The notes beneath the pieces are model-generated. The model worked only from the letters and a program-made list of their open reading frames with translations. It ran no database searches and was not told where the DNA came from. From an uncultured Roseateles sp. (lineage in GTDB: Bacteria; Pseudomonadota; Gammaproteobacteria; Burkholderiales; Burkholderiaceae): a stretch of 64,000 nucleotides of DNA. The DNA lies in the NCBI GenBank assembly GCA_946886855.1, contig CAMPJJ010000007.1, positions 25,884 to 89,883 of the forward strand. Reading direction: 5' to 3'. The translations under genes and the position numbers were made by a program. The number at the start of each line of letters is the position of its first letter. Position 1 is the stretch's first letter. Shown here in pieces: positions 8,988-16,373 of this stretch.

Positions 8988-11065
8988 GCGCGCGGCTCCT
9001 GCGTCGGTCCGAGCAGGCTGACGAGCTGCACCTGTCCCTGGTGCCAGGCGGACTCGATGCGGCCGGCCAGGGCCAGCAGCTGGTCGCGATCACGCGCCTG
9101 CATGGCCGCCACGCCGTAGGCCTTGTTGCGGCCGTGCGCCTTGGCCATGTACATCACGGTGTCGACGAGGTCGATGGCCCGCTCCCATTCCAGCGTCAGG
9201 TCTTGCGGCGCCATCGGGAAGCTCGCGAAGCCGATGGACGCGCTGATCGGGATGCGCAGCGGCCCGTGGTCGACCGGCTGGCCGCCCATCTGGTCCAGCA
9301 GCCGCTGGCCGAGCTGGCGCGCGTCCTCGGTGGCCTCGGAGTTCACCAGGATCAGGAACTCCTCGCCGCCCCAGCGCACGACCAGGTCCTGCTCGCGCAA
9401 CACGCCGCGCAGGCGGCGCGCGACTTCGACCAGCACCGTGTCGCCGGCCGCATGGCCCCATTGGTCGTTGATGCGCTTGAAGTGGTCGATGTCGATCAGG
9501 AACAGGCTGCCCCGCAGCCCGCCGTCGCGGGTGCGCTGCGCGACGGCCTGCTGGAAATGGCGCCGGTTGGCGAGCCCCGTCAAAGGATCGCGCTCGCTCT
9601 GCACGCGCAGCGATTCGTTGGTCTGCGCCAGCGCCGCATTCGTGCGGCGGATGCGCCGGTAGGCCAGGGCGAGCAGGGCGCCCGACAGCAGCACGCAACC
9701 GCCGACCTCGGCCCACAGCTTCAGCTGCAGGTCGCGCGTGCGGATCTGTTCGGCCTTGAGGCTGTTGTCCTGGTTGAGCAGCCGGATCTCGCGCTGGCGC
9801 TGCTGGTCCTCGAAACGCGCCTGCGCCTCGAGCACCGTGCGGCGGGTCTCGTCGCGCAGCACTTCGTCGAATTCCTTGCGCGACTGATGGAAGGCCTCGA
9901 TCGCGCCGGGCAGATCGTCGAATCTCTCGAGGTAGGTGCCCAGCTCCAGCCAGGACTCGGCGGTGTAGCTGCCGGCCTCGCGCTGGGCATCCATCGTGAT
10001 GGCCTGCAGCACGTCGCGCTTGCCCTCCTCCAGCTTGCGCAGGCCGATCTTGGCGATCCCGGAGTTGTGCCGCGCCAGGATCTCGGTGGAGATGTCGCCG
10101 GTCTCGTGCGCCAGCGCCAGGCTTTGCGTGGACATCTCCAGCGCCCGCGCGTAGTTGCCGCTGCGCAGCTCGTAGTCCGCGAGGTTGCCCAGGGCCAGGG
10201 CCTGCAGGCCGGGCGCCTGCGCCTCGCGCGCGTACTGCAGCGCCTGTTCGCGGGCCTGCTGGCTGAGCTTCGGATCGTCGTCCTGCGAGTACACGATGCC
10301 CAGGATGGTGTGGACCGAGTACAGCAGCACCGGATCGGGATCCTGCTGCGCGGCCTGGAGCGCCTCTCGCGCCGTGCGCTTGGCGTGGTCGACCTGCTGG
10401 CTGCGGAAGTAGTTGAAGGCGAGCGTGGCCTCGGTGGCCGCGGCACGCCAGCGCGATTCCATCGCGCGCGCCTGTTCCAGCGCCTTCAGTCCGCTCTCGA
10501 CCGCCGCGTCGACCTCGCCGTAGTCGCCCTGCATGTAGGCCCGCAGTTCGGTCGCCCGCCACATCAGGCGCCGGTCGGCGGTCGCGGCGTCGATGTCGGA
10601 CAGCCCGCCCAGCAGGCGCACACCGGCGCCGAGCTCGCCGTTCGCCTTCAGCCACTGCGCGCGTGCCAGCATCAGCGCCAGCGGGATCTGTGCCCGCGTC
10701 GGCGCGGCCTCGGGCCAGGCCTTCATCGCTTCGAGCGCCGCCTCATGGCCGCTGCGATCGCGCAGCTGCGCGAGCAGCGCGGCGCGTTGGCTCAGCGCTT
10801 CCAGCCGCTCGGGGCTGCCCACCGCGGCGCGTGTCTCGATCGCCAGCAGCTCACGCACGTGCTCACGCGGATGCGCCTGTCCGACGCGCTCCTGCTGTTC
10901 CAGCTCGGCCTGCAGCGCCCGGTCCTGCACCGCCGGCGCCGCCGAGACGGCGGACGCGCGCGATCCGGCGCCGTCGCCGGGACCGCAGCCGGACAGCAGC
11001 GGCACCCCGAGGCTCAAGGCGAGCGCGAGGGCCACGGCGCGGAGTTCCGAGGGCGTGAGGGGCAT
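8984..11065 (-). CDS. lipoprotein-like TPR diguanylate cyclase (paralogue of the gene downstream)
   Basis: The protein has 693 residues with the same architecture as its downstream neighbour: periplasmic TPR-like repeats (about 50-400), a coiled coil, one transmembrane helix (about 450-468) and a GGDEF domain with LFLIDIDHFKRINDQWGHAAGD and GGEEF (566-570). The N-terminus differs, with a lipobox LLSGC (Cys27), so it may carry both a lipid anchor and an internal membrane helix, which is odd. The GGDEF domains of the two genes are very alike, suggesting tandem duplication. Only 12 bp separate its start from the uracil permease stop upstream. It ends inside the start codon of the next gene (ATGA). 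Confidence 0.9.
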   Translation of the reverse strand: MPLTPSELRAVALALALSLGVPLLSGCGPGDGAGSRASAVSAAPAVQDRALQAELEQQERVGQAHPREHVRELLAIETRAAVGSPERLEALSQRAALLAQLRDRSGHEAALEAMKAWPEAAPTRAQIPLALMLARAQWLKANGELGAGVRLLGGLSDIDAATADRRLMWRATELRAYMQGDYGEVDAAVESGLKALEQARAMESRWRAAATEATLAFNYFRSQQVDHAKRTAREALQAAQQDPDPVLLYSVHTILGIVYSQDDDPKLSQQAREQALQYAREAQAPGLQALALGNLADYELRSGNYARALEMSTQSLALAHETGDISTEILARHNSGIAKIGLRKLEEGKRDVLQAITMDAQREAGSYTAESWLELGTYLERFDDLPGAIEAFHQSRKEFDEVLRDETRRTVLEAQARFEDQQRQREIRLLNQDNSLKAEQIRTRDLQLKLWAEVGGCVLLSGALLALAYRRIRRTNAALAQTNESLRVQSERDPLTGLANRRHFQQAVAQRTRDGGLRGSLFLIDIDHFKRINDQWGHAAGDTVLVEVARRLRGVLREQDLVVRWGGEEFLILVNSEATEDARQLGQRLLDQMGGQPVDHGPLRIPISASIGFASFPMAPQDLTLEWERAIDLVDTVMYMAKAHGRNKAYGVAAMQARDRDQLLALAGRIESAWHQGQVQLVSLLGPTQEPRA

Positions 11066-11077
11066 GAAGGCCGAGGG

Positions 11078-12364
11078 TCAGTCCGTGCGGCCGCGCCGGA
11101 GCAGCGCGTGCAGCAGGATGGCGCCGAAGGTGGCGGTTCCGATGCCGCCCAGCGTAAACCCACCCAGCTTCAACGTGAAGTCGCCGGTGCCGATCACCAG
11201 CGTGATCGCGGCCACCATCAGGTTGCGCGGGTCGCGGAAGTCGACCTGGTGGTCGACCCAGATGCGGGCGCCGGCGATCGCGATCAGACCGAACACCACG
11301 ATGCTCACGCCGCCCATCACCGCCAGCGGGATGGCCTGGATCAGGGCGCCGAACTTCGGCGAGAAACCGAGGGCCAGCGCCATCAGGGCCGCGAAGACGA
11401 AGACCGCCGTCGAGTAGATGCGCGTCGCGGCCATGACGCCGATGTTCTCGGCGTAAGTCGTCACGCCGGTGCCGCCGACGGCGCCGCTGGCGATCGTCGC
11501 CAGTCCGTCGCCGATGAAGGCGCGGCCGAGGAAGGGCGTCATGTCGCGGCCCGTCATCGCACCGACCGCCTTCAGGTGGCCGAGGTTCTCGGCGACCAGG
11601 ATCAGCGCGACCGGCGCGATCATCAGCATCGCGGCGCCGTCGAAGGCCGGCGCATGGAATTGCGGCAGGCCGATCCACGCCGCCGCCGCGACCTTGGACA
11701 GGTCGATCGGCGCGCCCAGGCCGAAGCCGTTGGTCAGCAGCGCGTAGATCAGGCTGGCCTGGATCAGGCCGGCGAGGATCAGCAGGCGCTGCAGCATGCC
11801 GCGCGCGTAGACCGCGACCACGGCGACGCTGACGAAGGTCGCCGCCTGCATCCAGGCGTCGAAGGGCGTGGGAGCCATGTTCTTGATCGGCACCGACGCG
11901 AGGTTGAGTCCGATCACCGCGACCACCGCGCCGGTGACCACCGGCGGCATCAGCCTTTCGACCCAGCCGCTGCCGGTGGCCGACACCAGCAGGCCGATGG
12001 CGGTGTACAGCACGCCGCAGGCGATGATGCCGCCCAGGGCCAGCGGGAGGTTGGGATTGGGACCGCTGCCGGCATACCCGGTCGCGGCGATGACCACGCC
12101 GATGAACGCGAAGCTCGAGCCCAGATAGCTCGGCACTCGGCCGCCGGTCAGGAAGAAGAACAGCAGGGTGCCCACGCCGCTCATCAGCACGGCGACGTTG
12201 GGATCGAAGCCCATGAGCAGCGGCGCCAGCACGGTGGCGCCGAACATGGCGATCACATGTTGCAGGCCGAGCGCCGCGGTCTGCGGCCAGGACAGGCGTT
12301 CATCGGGAGCAATCGCCTTCTCGGGGCCGACGGTCACGGGCCGCCAGCGCATCAACCACGCCAT
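11078..12364 (-). CDS. uraA: NCS2-family uracil/xanthine permease
   Basis: This is a 428-residue inner-membrane proton symporter of the nucleobase-cation-symport-2 family, with about 14 hydrophobic segments. Family features seen are LSWPQTAALGLQHVIAMFGATVLAPLLMG at the N-terminus (the LQH motif), VPSYLGSSFAFIG, the transport-site region VALILVAENLGHLKAVGAMTGRD with its Glu, and GGTGVTTYAENIG. The tail and length fit UraA or RutG, so uracil is the likely substrate, although a pyrimidine/purine specificity switch cannot be excluded. It is the first gene of a probable operon with the two GGDEF genes. Confidence 0.88.
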   Translation of the reverse strand: MAWLMRWRPVTVGPEKAIAPDERLSWPQTAALGLQHVIAMFGATVLAPLLMGFDPNVAVLMSGVGTLLFFFLTGGRVPSYLGSSFAFIGVVIAATGYAGSGPNPNLPLALGGIIACGVLYTAIGLLVSATGSGWVERLMPPVVTGAVVAVIGLNLASVPIKNMAPTPFDAWMQAATFVSVAVVAVYARGMLQRLLILAGLIQASLIYALLTNGFGLGAPIDLSKVAAAAWIGLPQFHAPAFDGAAMLMIAPVALILVAENLGHLKAVGAMTGRDMTPFLGRAFIGDGLATIASGAVGGTGVTTYAENIGVMAATRIYSTAVFVFAALMALALGFSPKFGALIQAIPLAVMGGVSIVVFGLIAIAGARIWVDHQVDFRDPRNLMVAAITLVIGTGDFTLKLGGFTLGGIGTATFGAILLHALLRRGRTD

Positions 12365-12449
12365 GGACTTTCCTCAATGGGACAAGCCATCGAGTGTAAG
12401 GAGCGCTCATGGCATCGCCACTCCGGCTTATCCCGTGACCGGGTGGCCC

Positions 12450-12498
12450 GATGGCGGGTCGCACCGCTGCGACGCGCGATCTGCGATCCGCCGCCATC
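12450..12498. repeat. compound inverted repeat between the small membrane gene and the uracil permease
   Basis: An outer 8-bp stem (GATGGCGG 12450-12457, CCGCCATC 12491-12498) encloses a perfect 6-bp hairpin (GTCGCA/TGCGAC, 12458-12473) and a GATC-TGC-GATC half-palindrome. It sits 86 bp upstream of the permease ATG on the minus strand. It may be a leader structure or a terminator without a T-run. Confidence 0.55.
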
Positions 12499-12519
12499 GC
12501 CCGCCCGTCCGCGGTCGAC

Positions 12520-12560
12520 GCCCAGGACGCGCCCAGGACGCGCCCAGGACGCGCCCAGGA
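12520..12560. repeat. 11-nt tandem repeat
   Basis: Three perfect copies of GCCCAGGACGC (12520-12552) plus 8 nt of a fourth lie just downstream of the small membrane gene. The next 17 nt look like a decayed copy (TTCAGGACGCGCTCAG). Such arrays often vary in copy number. Confidence 0.85.
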
Positions 12561-12576
12561 AAAGTTCAGGACGCGC

Positions 12577-12696
12577 TCAGAACAGCACCATGTCGCGATT
12601 GCGTCGCGGCAGTTGCTGCAGCAGGCGTCGCCACGAGGCCCAGGCGCGCCAGACGGCGCCGCCGAACAGCAGGCTCAGGATCAACAGGATGGTCAT
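12577..12696 (-). CDS. 39-residue single-span membrane peptide
   Basis: A short frame on the minus strand begins ATG 12696, preceded by GAGGAG about 8 nt upstream, and ends TGA at 12577. The product starts MTILLILSLLFGGAV (one transmembrane helix, residues 2-16) and continues with a strongly basic, Trp-rich tail (WRAWASWRRLLQQLPRRNRD). A perfect 18-bp palindrome lies 39 bp upstream, and a second copy precedes the adjacent tetR gene, so expression is probably TetR-controlled. I do not recognise the family. It could act as a small membrane regulator or stress peptide. Coding status rests on the RBS, the amphipathic product and the operator. Confidence 0.65.
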   Translation of the reverse strand: MTILLILSLLFGGAVWRAWASWRRLLQQLPRRNRDMVLF

Positions 12697-12734
12697 GACG
12701 GCACTCCTCGACGCGCGCGGACGCGTCGAATGAT

Positions 12735-12752
12735 TTCGCACGATCGTGCGAA
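12735..12752. promoter_or_regulatory. probable TetR operator before the small membrane gene
   Basis: The perfect palindrome TTCGCACGATCGTGCGAA lies 39-56 bp upstream of the 39-residue peptide ATG. It matches the site before tetR at 16 of 18 positions. Confidence 0.75.
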
Positions 12753-12794
12753 GTTGGGGGAACGACAGGGCCGATGCGCGTCATGGCGTCGACC

Positions 12795-13427
12795 TCAGGG
12801 GGAAGGGAGGGGCGAGGCGGCCGGTGCCGTGTCCAGCCGCACCGGGGCCATCAAGCGGCCATAACTGGTCCAGGCCCGATCGAGGGCGTCCGGTGTGCGC
12901 AGGAAGCGCACCTCGCGGACCAGCGCGGTGAACAGGCCGTCGAGCTCGAAGATCAGTTGATCGAGATCGGCATCCGCGCGCAGCTGACCGGCCTCCTGCG
13001 CCTGCAGCAAGGTGCGCCGCAGCGTGCCGCGCCAGCGACGCACGCCGTCCAGCAGGCGGTCGCGCATCACGTCCTCGCGATCGTCGTATTCGAAGGCGCC
13101 GGCCACGTAGAGACAGTTGCCATGCGGCCCGTCGACGCGCGCCAGCCAGGCCCGCACCATCGCGTCCATGCGCGGCAGGCCGCGCGGCTCGCGCAGCGCG
13201 GGCAGGATGACCTCCTGCTGGAAGACCTTCTCGAAGGCATCCAGCACCGCCGCCTGCAAGGCCTCGCGCGAGCCGATGCGCGAAAACACGCCGCTCTTGG
13301 ACAGGTTCAGCCGCTTCGCCACCTCGCCGATCGACAGGCTGTCCAGGCCGTCCAGGCGCGCCATCTCCAGCGCGACATCGACGATGGCACTCTGCGTCAG
13401 TTCGCTGCGGGCGGTCTTGGCTTCCAT
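12795..13427 (-). CDS. TetR/AcrR-family transcriptional repressor
   Basis: The protein has 210 residues with an N-terminal TetR HTH (TQSAIVDVALEMARLDG, then SIGEVAKRLNLSKSGVFSRIGSREALQAAVLDAF, residues about 12-65). A ligand-binding helical domain follows, containing GPHGNCLYVAGAFEYDDR, a TetR C-terminal type seen in Burkholderiales. ATG 13427 was preferred; a TTG at 13436 adds three residues. An 18-bp near-palindrome ends 10 bp upstream of the ATG, which suggests autorepression, and a second copy lies downstream before the 39-residue peptide gene. The effector ligand is unknown. Confidence 0.9.
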   Translation of the reverse strand: MEAKTARSELTQSAIVDVALEMARLDGLDSLSIGEVAKRLNLSKSGVFSRIGSREALQAAVLDAFEKVFQQEVILPALREPRGLPRMDAMVRAWLARVDGPHGNCLYVAGAFEYDDREDVMRDRLLDGVRRWRGTLRRTLLQAQEAGQLRADADLDQLIFELDGLFTALVREVRFLRTPDALDRAWTSYGRLMAPVRLDTAPAASPLPSP

Positions 13428-13437
13428 GCACCGCAAT

Positions 13438-13455
13438 TTAGCACGGTCGTGCGAA
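13438..13455. promoter_or_regulatory. probable TetR operator before tetR
   Basis: TTAGCACGGTCGTGCGAA is an imperfect copy of the perfect palindrome at 12735-12752. It sits 11-28 bp upstream of the tetR ATG, placed to block its transcription. Confidence 0.7.
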
Positions 13456-13493
13456 GTGCGCTGTCCGCCTCGATGGCGGGGATGGCCGGCGGG

Positions 13494-13775
13494 TTACTCG
13501 CCGACGGTTCCGGGCGCGCCGGGCGCCTGGGTGTCCTCGCCGTCAACGGCGGCAGCGGTCTCGCTGTCGGTGGCCGCATCGCCGGCCGGCGGACGTCCCC
13601 GCCGCGGCGCCGGCGACAGCGCCGGCTTGATGCCGCGCCGCTTGAGCGCCTCGCGCAGCAGCAGCTCGATCTGCGCATTGGAAGAACGCAACTCGATCGC
13701 GGCCAGCCGCTCGATCTCCTCCCACAACGCAGGATCGAGACGCAGTGGAAACTGCTTTTTCGCGGGACTGCCCAT
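13494..13775 (-). CDS. Arc-like ribbon-helix-helix protein
   Basis: The protein has 93 residues. The N-terminal half, KQFPLRLDPALWEEIERLAA followed by SSNAQIELLLREALKRRG, fits the Arc/MetJ ribbon-helix-helix fold: a beta strand with alternating residues, then two helices. It probably binds DNA as a dimer of dimers. The C-terminal 40 residues are Pro/Ala/Gly/Asp-rich and probably disordered. It lies 67 bp downstream of the SPFH gene on the same strand, with GGAG about 10 nt before the ATG. Arc-like genes next to SPFH genes suggest a regulator of the SPFH unit or a paired function; no toxin-like partner is present. Confidence 0.8.
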   Translation of the reverse strand: MGSPAKKQFPLRLDPALWEEIERLAAIELRSSNAQIELLLREALKRRGIKPALSPAPRRGRPPAGDAATDSETAAAVDGEDTQAPGAPGTVGE

Positions 13776-13842
13776 CGCGGTGCGGCTCCGTCGTCAGCGG
13801 TCCAGGCGGCGCATGGTGATCATGGGCTATCCCTCGGCACGC

Positions 13843-14748
13843 TCAGTTGTAGAGCGTGCCTGCATTGATGATCGGCTGCGTGTCCTTGTCGGAACACAGC
13901 ACCACCAGCAGGTTGGACACCATCGCCGCCTTGCGCTCGTCGTCGAGCTGCACGATCTCGCGCTCGCTCAGGCCCTTGAGCGCTTCCTCGACCATGCTGA
14001 CCGCGCCGTGCACGATCTTCTTGCGGGCGCTGATGATGGCCTCGGCCTGCTGGCGACGCAGCATCACCTGCGCGATCTCCGGCGCGTAGGCCAGATGGGT
14101 CAGCATCGCCGTCTCGACGCTGACACCGGCGGGTTGCAGGCGCGCCTGCAGCTCGTCGATCATCGCGGCCATCACCTCGTCGGCGCCGGCGCGCAGGGTG
14201 ATCTCCCGGCTGTCGATGTCATCGCCCTCGTCATAGGCGAACTGGGAGGCGACGTGCCGGATCGCGGCCTCCGCCTGGATGCTGACGTACTGCTCGAAGT
14301 CGTCGACCTCGAACACCGCGCGCGCCGTGTCCTGGACCCGCCAGACCACCGCCGCGCCGATCTCGACCGGATTGCCGCGCTTGTCGTTGACCTTCAGCGT
14401 CGGCGCGTCCAGGTTGCGCGCGCGCAGCGAAAGGCGGCGCTTGATCATGAACAGCGGGATCGTCCAGCGCAGGCCGGCGATCCGGTCCGTCCCGACGTAG
14501 CGGCCGAACAGCGTCAGCACGCGGGCCTCGTTGGGCTGCTGGATGTAGAGACCCAGCAGCAGGACCAGCGCGCAGACGATGACGATCCAGGTGCCCGGCC
14601 GCAGGAGCACGGCGCCCTGGGAGCTGATGAACAGGAAGATCGCCACGCCCGCCAGGGCGAGGCCCATCAGCAGCGCGGCGTAACCGTTCATGTGGCCGCC
14701 GTCGCGCTCGCTCGCGGCGGCGGTCTTCGGGGCTGTCGTCTTGCTCAT
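13843..14748 (-). CDS. SPFH/Band 7 (stomatin-like) membrane protein
   Basis: The protein has 301 residues. Two close hydrophobic helices (about 12-35 and 42-60) precede a Band 7 domain with [65 protein letters not shown] and the helical stretch with [24 protein letters not shown] proteins form ring oligomers on membranes and organise lipid domains or protease complexes. ATG 14748 has GGAGG about 6 nt upstream. No NfeD partner is adjacent; the downstream partner is the Arc-like gene. A short palindrome precedes the RBS. Confidence 0.9.
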   Translation of the reverse strand: MSKTTAPKTAAASERDGGHMNGYAALLMGLALAGVAIFLFISSQGAVLLRPGTWIVIVCALVLLLGLYIQQPNEARVLTLFGRYVGTDRIAGLRWTIPLFMIKRRLSLRARNLDAPTLKVNDKRGNPVEIGAAVVWRVQDTARAVFEVDDFEQYVSIQAEAAIRHVASQFAYDEGDDIDSREITLRAGADEVMAAMIDELQARLQPAGVSVETAMLTHLAYAPEIAQVMLRRQQAEAIISARKKIVHGAVSMVEEALKGLSEREIVQLDDERKAAMVSNLLVVLCSDKDTQPIINAGTLYN

Positions 14749-14765
14749 CACCGGCCTCCTCCAAA

Positions 14766-14781
14766 AAGGTGATATCACTTT
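14766..14781. promoter_or_regulatory. candidate operator before the SPFH gene
   Basis: The perfect decamer palindrome GTGATATCAC (14769-14778) extends to AAGGTGATATCACTTT with one mismatched pair. It is 18-33 bp upstream of the SPFH ATG and just before its GGAGG. A repressor such as the Arc-like protein could act there; this is inference. Confidence 0.5.
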
Positions 14782-14849
14782 AAGCCCCGGACACCTGTTC
14801 GCGCAAGCCCTGTCCCCCGATCACCCCCAACGGGGGGACCCAGAAAGCA

Positions 14850-14873
14850 GAAAGCGCCCCGAGGGGCGCTTTC
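14850..14873 (-). terminator. terminator after dsbA
   Basis: The perfect stem GAAAGCGCCCC / GGGGCGCTTTC (11 bp) is followed on the minus strand by CTTTCTG. It lies 21 bp beyond the dsbA stop. Confidence 0.8.
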
Positions 14874-14894
14874 GAAAGCCTTTTCGCAGTCGCG

Positions 14895-15575
14895 TCAGGC
14901 GCCCTTGCGCGCCAGCGGCAGCAGGAAGTTGGCGACGGCGATGCAGCGCTGGCCGAGCTCTTCCTCGCTGACGCGCAGCCCGAAACCGGCCATCGCCGGC
15001 GACGTCAGATAACGCCCGCCGATCGCGACAGTCGGCACGCCGTCGATGTTGTACTGGTTCTGCAGCTTCTCGGCCTGCTGGCTCTTGGTCTGCACGGTGA
15101 AGGAGTTGTAGGTCTCCTTGAACTTGGCCGGGTCCACGCCCAGCGGCGCGAGGAACTTGGCCATCTCCTCGACGTTGGTCAGGCCTTGGCCGCCGCGGTG
15201 GATGGCGTTGAAGATGGCCGGGCGCACCTGCGCTTCCTTGCCCATCGCTTCCAGCGTGAAGAACAGCTGCTGGTGGATCTTCACGTTGGCGCGGAAAGCG
15301 ACATGGACCTTGCGGTAGACCACGTCGGCGGGCAGCTGCTTGGCCCAGGCTTCGATCGTCGGCTCGAAGACGTAGCAGTGCGGGCAGCCGTACCAGAAGA
15401 ACTCGATCACCTCGATCTTGCCCGGCGTCGAGCCCGGCACCGGCGTCGCCAGGCGTTGGTACTGGCGGCCTTCGACCGGGCCGCCCTGGGCCTGGGCCGG
15501 CGCGCCGGCCAGGAGCGCACCCCCGCCCGCGGCGGTCGACAGGGCCGTGAGGGCGTTGAATTCGCGACGCTTCAT
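14895..15575 (-). CDS. dsbA: periplasmic thiol:disulfide oxidoreductase DsbA
   Basis: DsbA inserts disulfide bonds into exported proteins. The 226-residue precursor has a signal peptide ending near PAQAQ (about 30), the thioredoxin-fold active site GCPHC (Cys64, Cys67) in VIEFFWYGCPHCYVFEP, and the cis-Pro loop DGVPTVAIGG. The signal begins KRREFNAL, a twin-arginine-like pattern in front of a moderately hydrophobic stretch, so the export route is uncertain. ATG 15575 has AAGGA about 8 nt upstream. The open frame extends 17 codons further, but those residues are unlike a signal peptide. The SPOR gene and argS lie upstream on the same strand. Confidence 0.94.
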   Translation of the reverse strand: MKRREFNALTALSTAAGGGALLAGAPAQAQGGPVEGRQYQRLATPVPGSTPGKIEVIEFFWYGCPHCYVFEPTIEAWAKQLPADVVYRKVHVAFRANVKIHQQLFFTLEAMGKEAQVRPAIFNAIHRGGQGLTNVEEMAKFLAPLGVDPAKFKETYNSFTVQTKSQQAEKLQNQYNIDGVPTVAIGGRYLTSPAMAGFGLRVSEEELGQRCIAVANFLLPLARKGA

Positions 15576-15692
15576 CTTCGATTCCTTGTTGGTTCCGCTG
15601 CGACCGGCGCCACAGCGGCCGGCCATCCTAGAAAGTCAAACTTAGAGCGGCATTAACCTTGTCTGGCGACTGTACGCGGCGTGCCCGCGCGC

Positions 15693-16373
15693 TCAGCGCT
15701 GGATCGCCACGAGGTTGGCCTCGACGCCGGCGCCCTCGAGCTTCTTCTGCTGCGCCTCGGCCTCGTCGCGCGTGTCGAACGGCCCCAGGCGGACGCGGAA
15801 CACGGTGCGGCCGGACTGTTCGCGCTCCATCACCTTGGCGGCGAAGCCCTGGATCGCCAGCTTGGCGCGCTGCTGTTCGGCGTCTTCCATGCGCGTGTAG
15901 GCGCCGGCCTGGACGAAGAAGCTGCCGCGCGAGCCGTCGGGACGCGCGCCGTCCGCGGTGCGCGGCTCGGCAGGACGCTGCTCGGCCTTGGCGGCCGGCG
16001 GGGGCGTCGACGTCTGATTCTGAGCGGCCGGTGCGCGCTCGACCGGGCGACCTTCCACCGCCGGCGCGGGTGTCGCGCCGGTGGTGACCTGCGGGGCCTG
16101 CGTCGCCGGCGGCACGACCGCCGGCGCGGGCGTCACAACGCCCGACGCGGCCTTCGCCCCGGCGCGGCCGGCCAGCGGCGCGTTCGGGTCCCAGTTGCGG
16201 TTGCGTTCCGCTTCCTGGGCGTCCTGCTCCGCGGTGCGCTGCGGCAGCTTGTTGACGAAGGGCACCGGGGCCTTCGTCACGTACAGGGCCACGCCCAGCG
16301 CGATCCCCAGCCCCAGCAGCAGGCCCACGATCAGGCCCATGGCGAATCCGCCGCGCTGCTTCTCTTTGCTCAT
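15693..16373 (-). CDS. SPOR-domain cell-division protein, FtsN-like
   Basis: The 226-residue protein is a single-pass inner-membrane protein: a short basic cytoplasmic start (MSKEKQRGG), one helix (about 10-32), a Pro/Ala-rich periplasmic linker (about 60-150) and a C-terminal SPOR domain ([23 protein letters not shown] to [15 protein letters not shown]). SPOR domains bind denuded septal peptidoglycan and recruit the protein to division sites. Its ATG overlaps the argS stop by 4 bp (ATGA), so it is co-translated with argS. It may be FtsN, or a paralogous SPOR protein. Confidence 0.88.
   Translation of the reverse strand: MSKEKQRGGFAMGLIVGLLLGLGIALGVALYVTKAPVPFVNKLPQRTAEQDAQEAERNRNWDPNAPLAGRAGAKAASGVVTPAPAVVPPATQAPQVTTGATPAPAVEGRPVERAPAAQNQTSTPPPAAKAEQRPAEPRTADGARPDGSRGSFFVQAGAYTRMEDAEQQRAKLAIQGFAAKVMEREQSGRTVFRVRLGPFDTRDEAEAQQKKLEGAGVEANLVAIQR

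Noticed and set aside
12408..12437. Nine-codon frame with an AAGGAGC RBS near the permease start
   Set aside because: Too short to support, and it is antisense to the leader of the permease gene.
8765..12733. 1322-codon plus-strand frame opposite the cyclases and permease
   Set aside because: No domain and biased residues (Gln/Arg/His). It overlaps three real minus-strand genes.
13494..13775. Arc-like gene considered as an antitoxin of a toxin-antitoxin pair
   Set aside because: The adjacent gene is a large SPFH membrane protein, not a small toxin, and no toxin-like frame overlaps.
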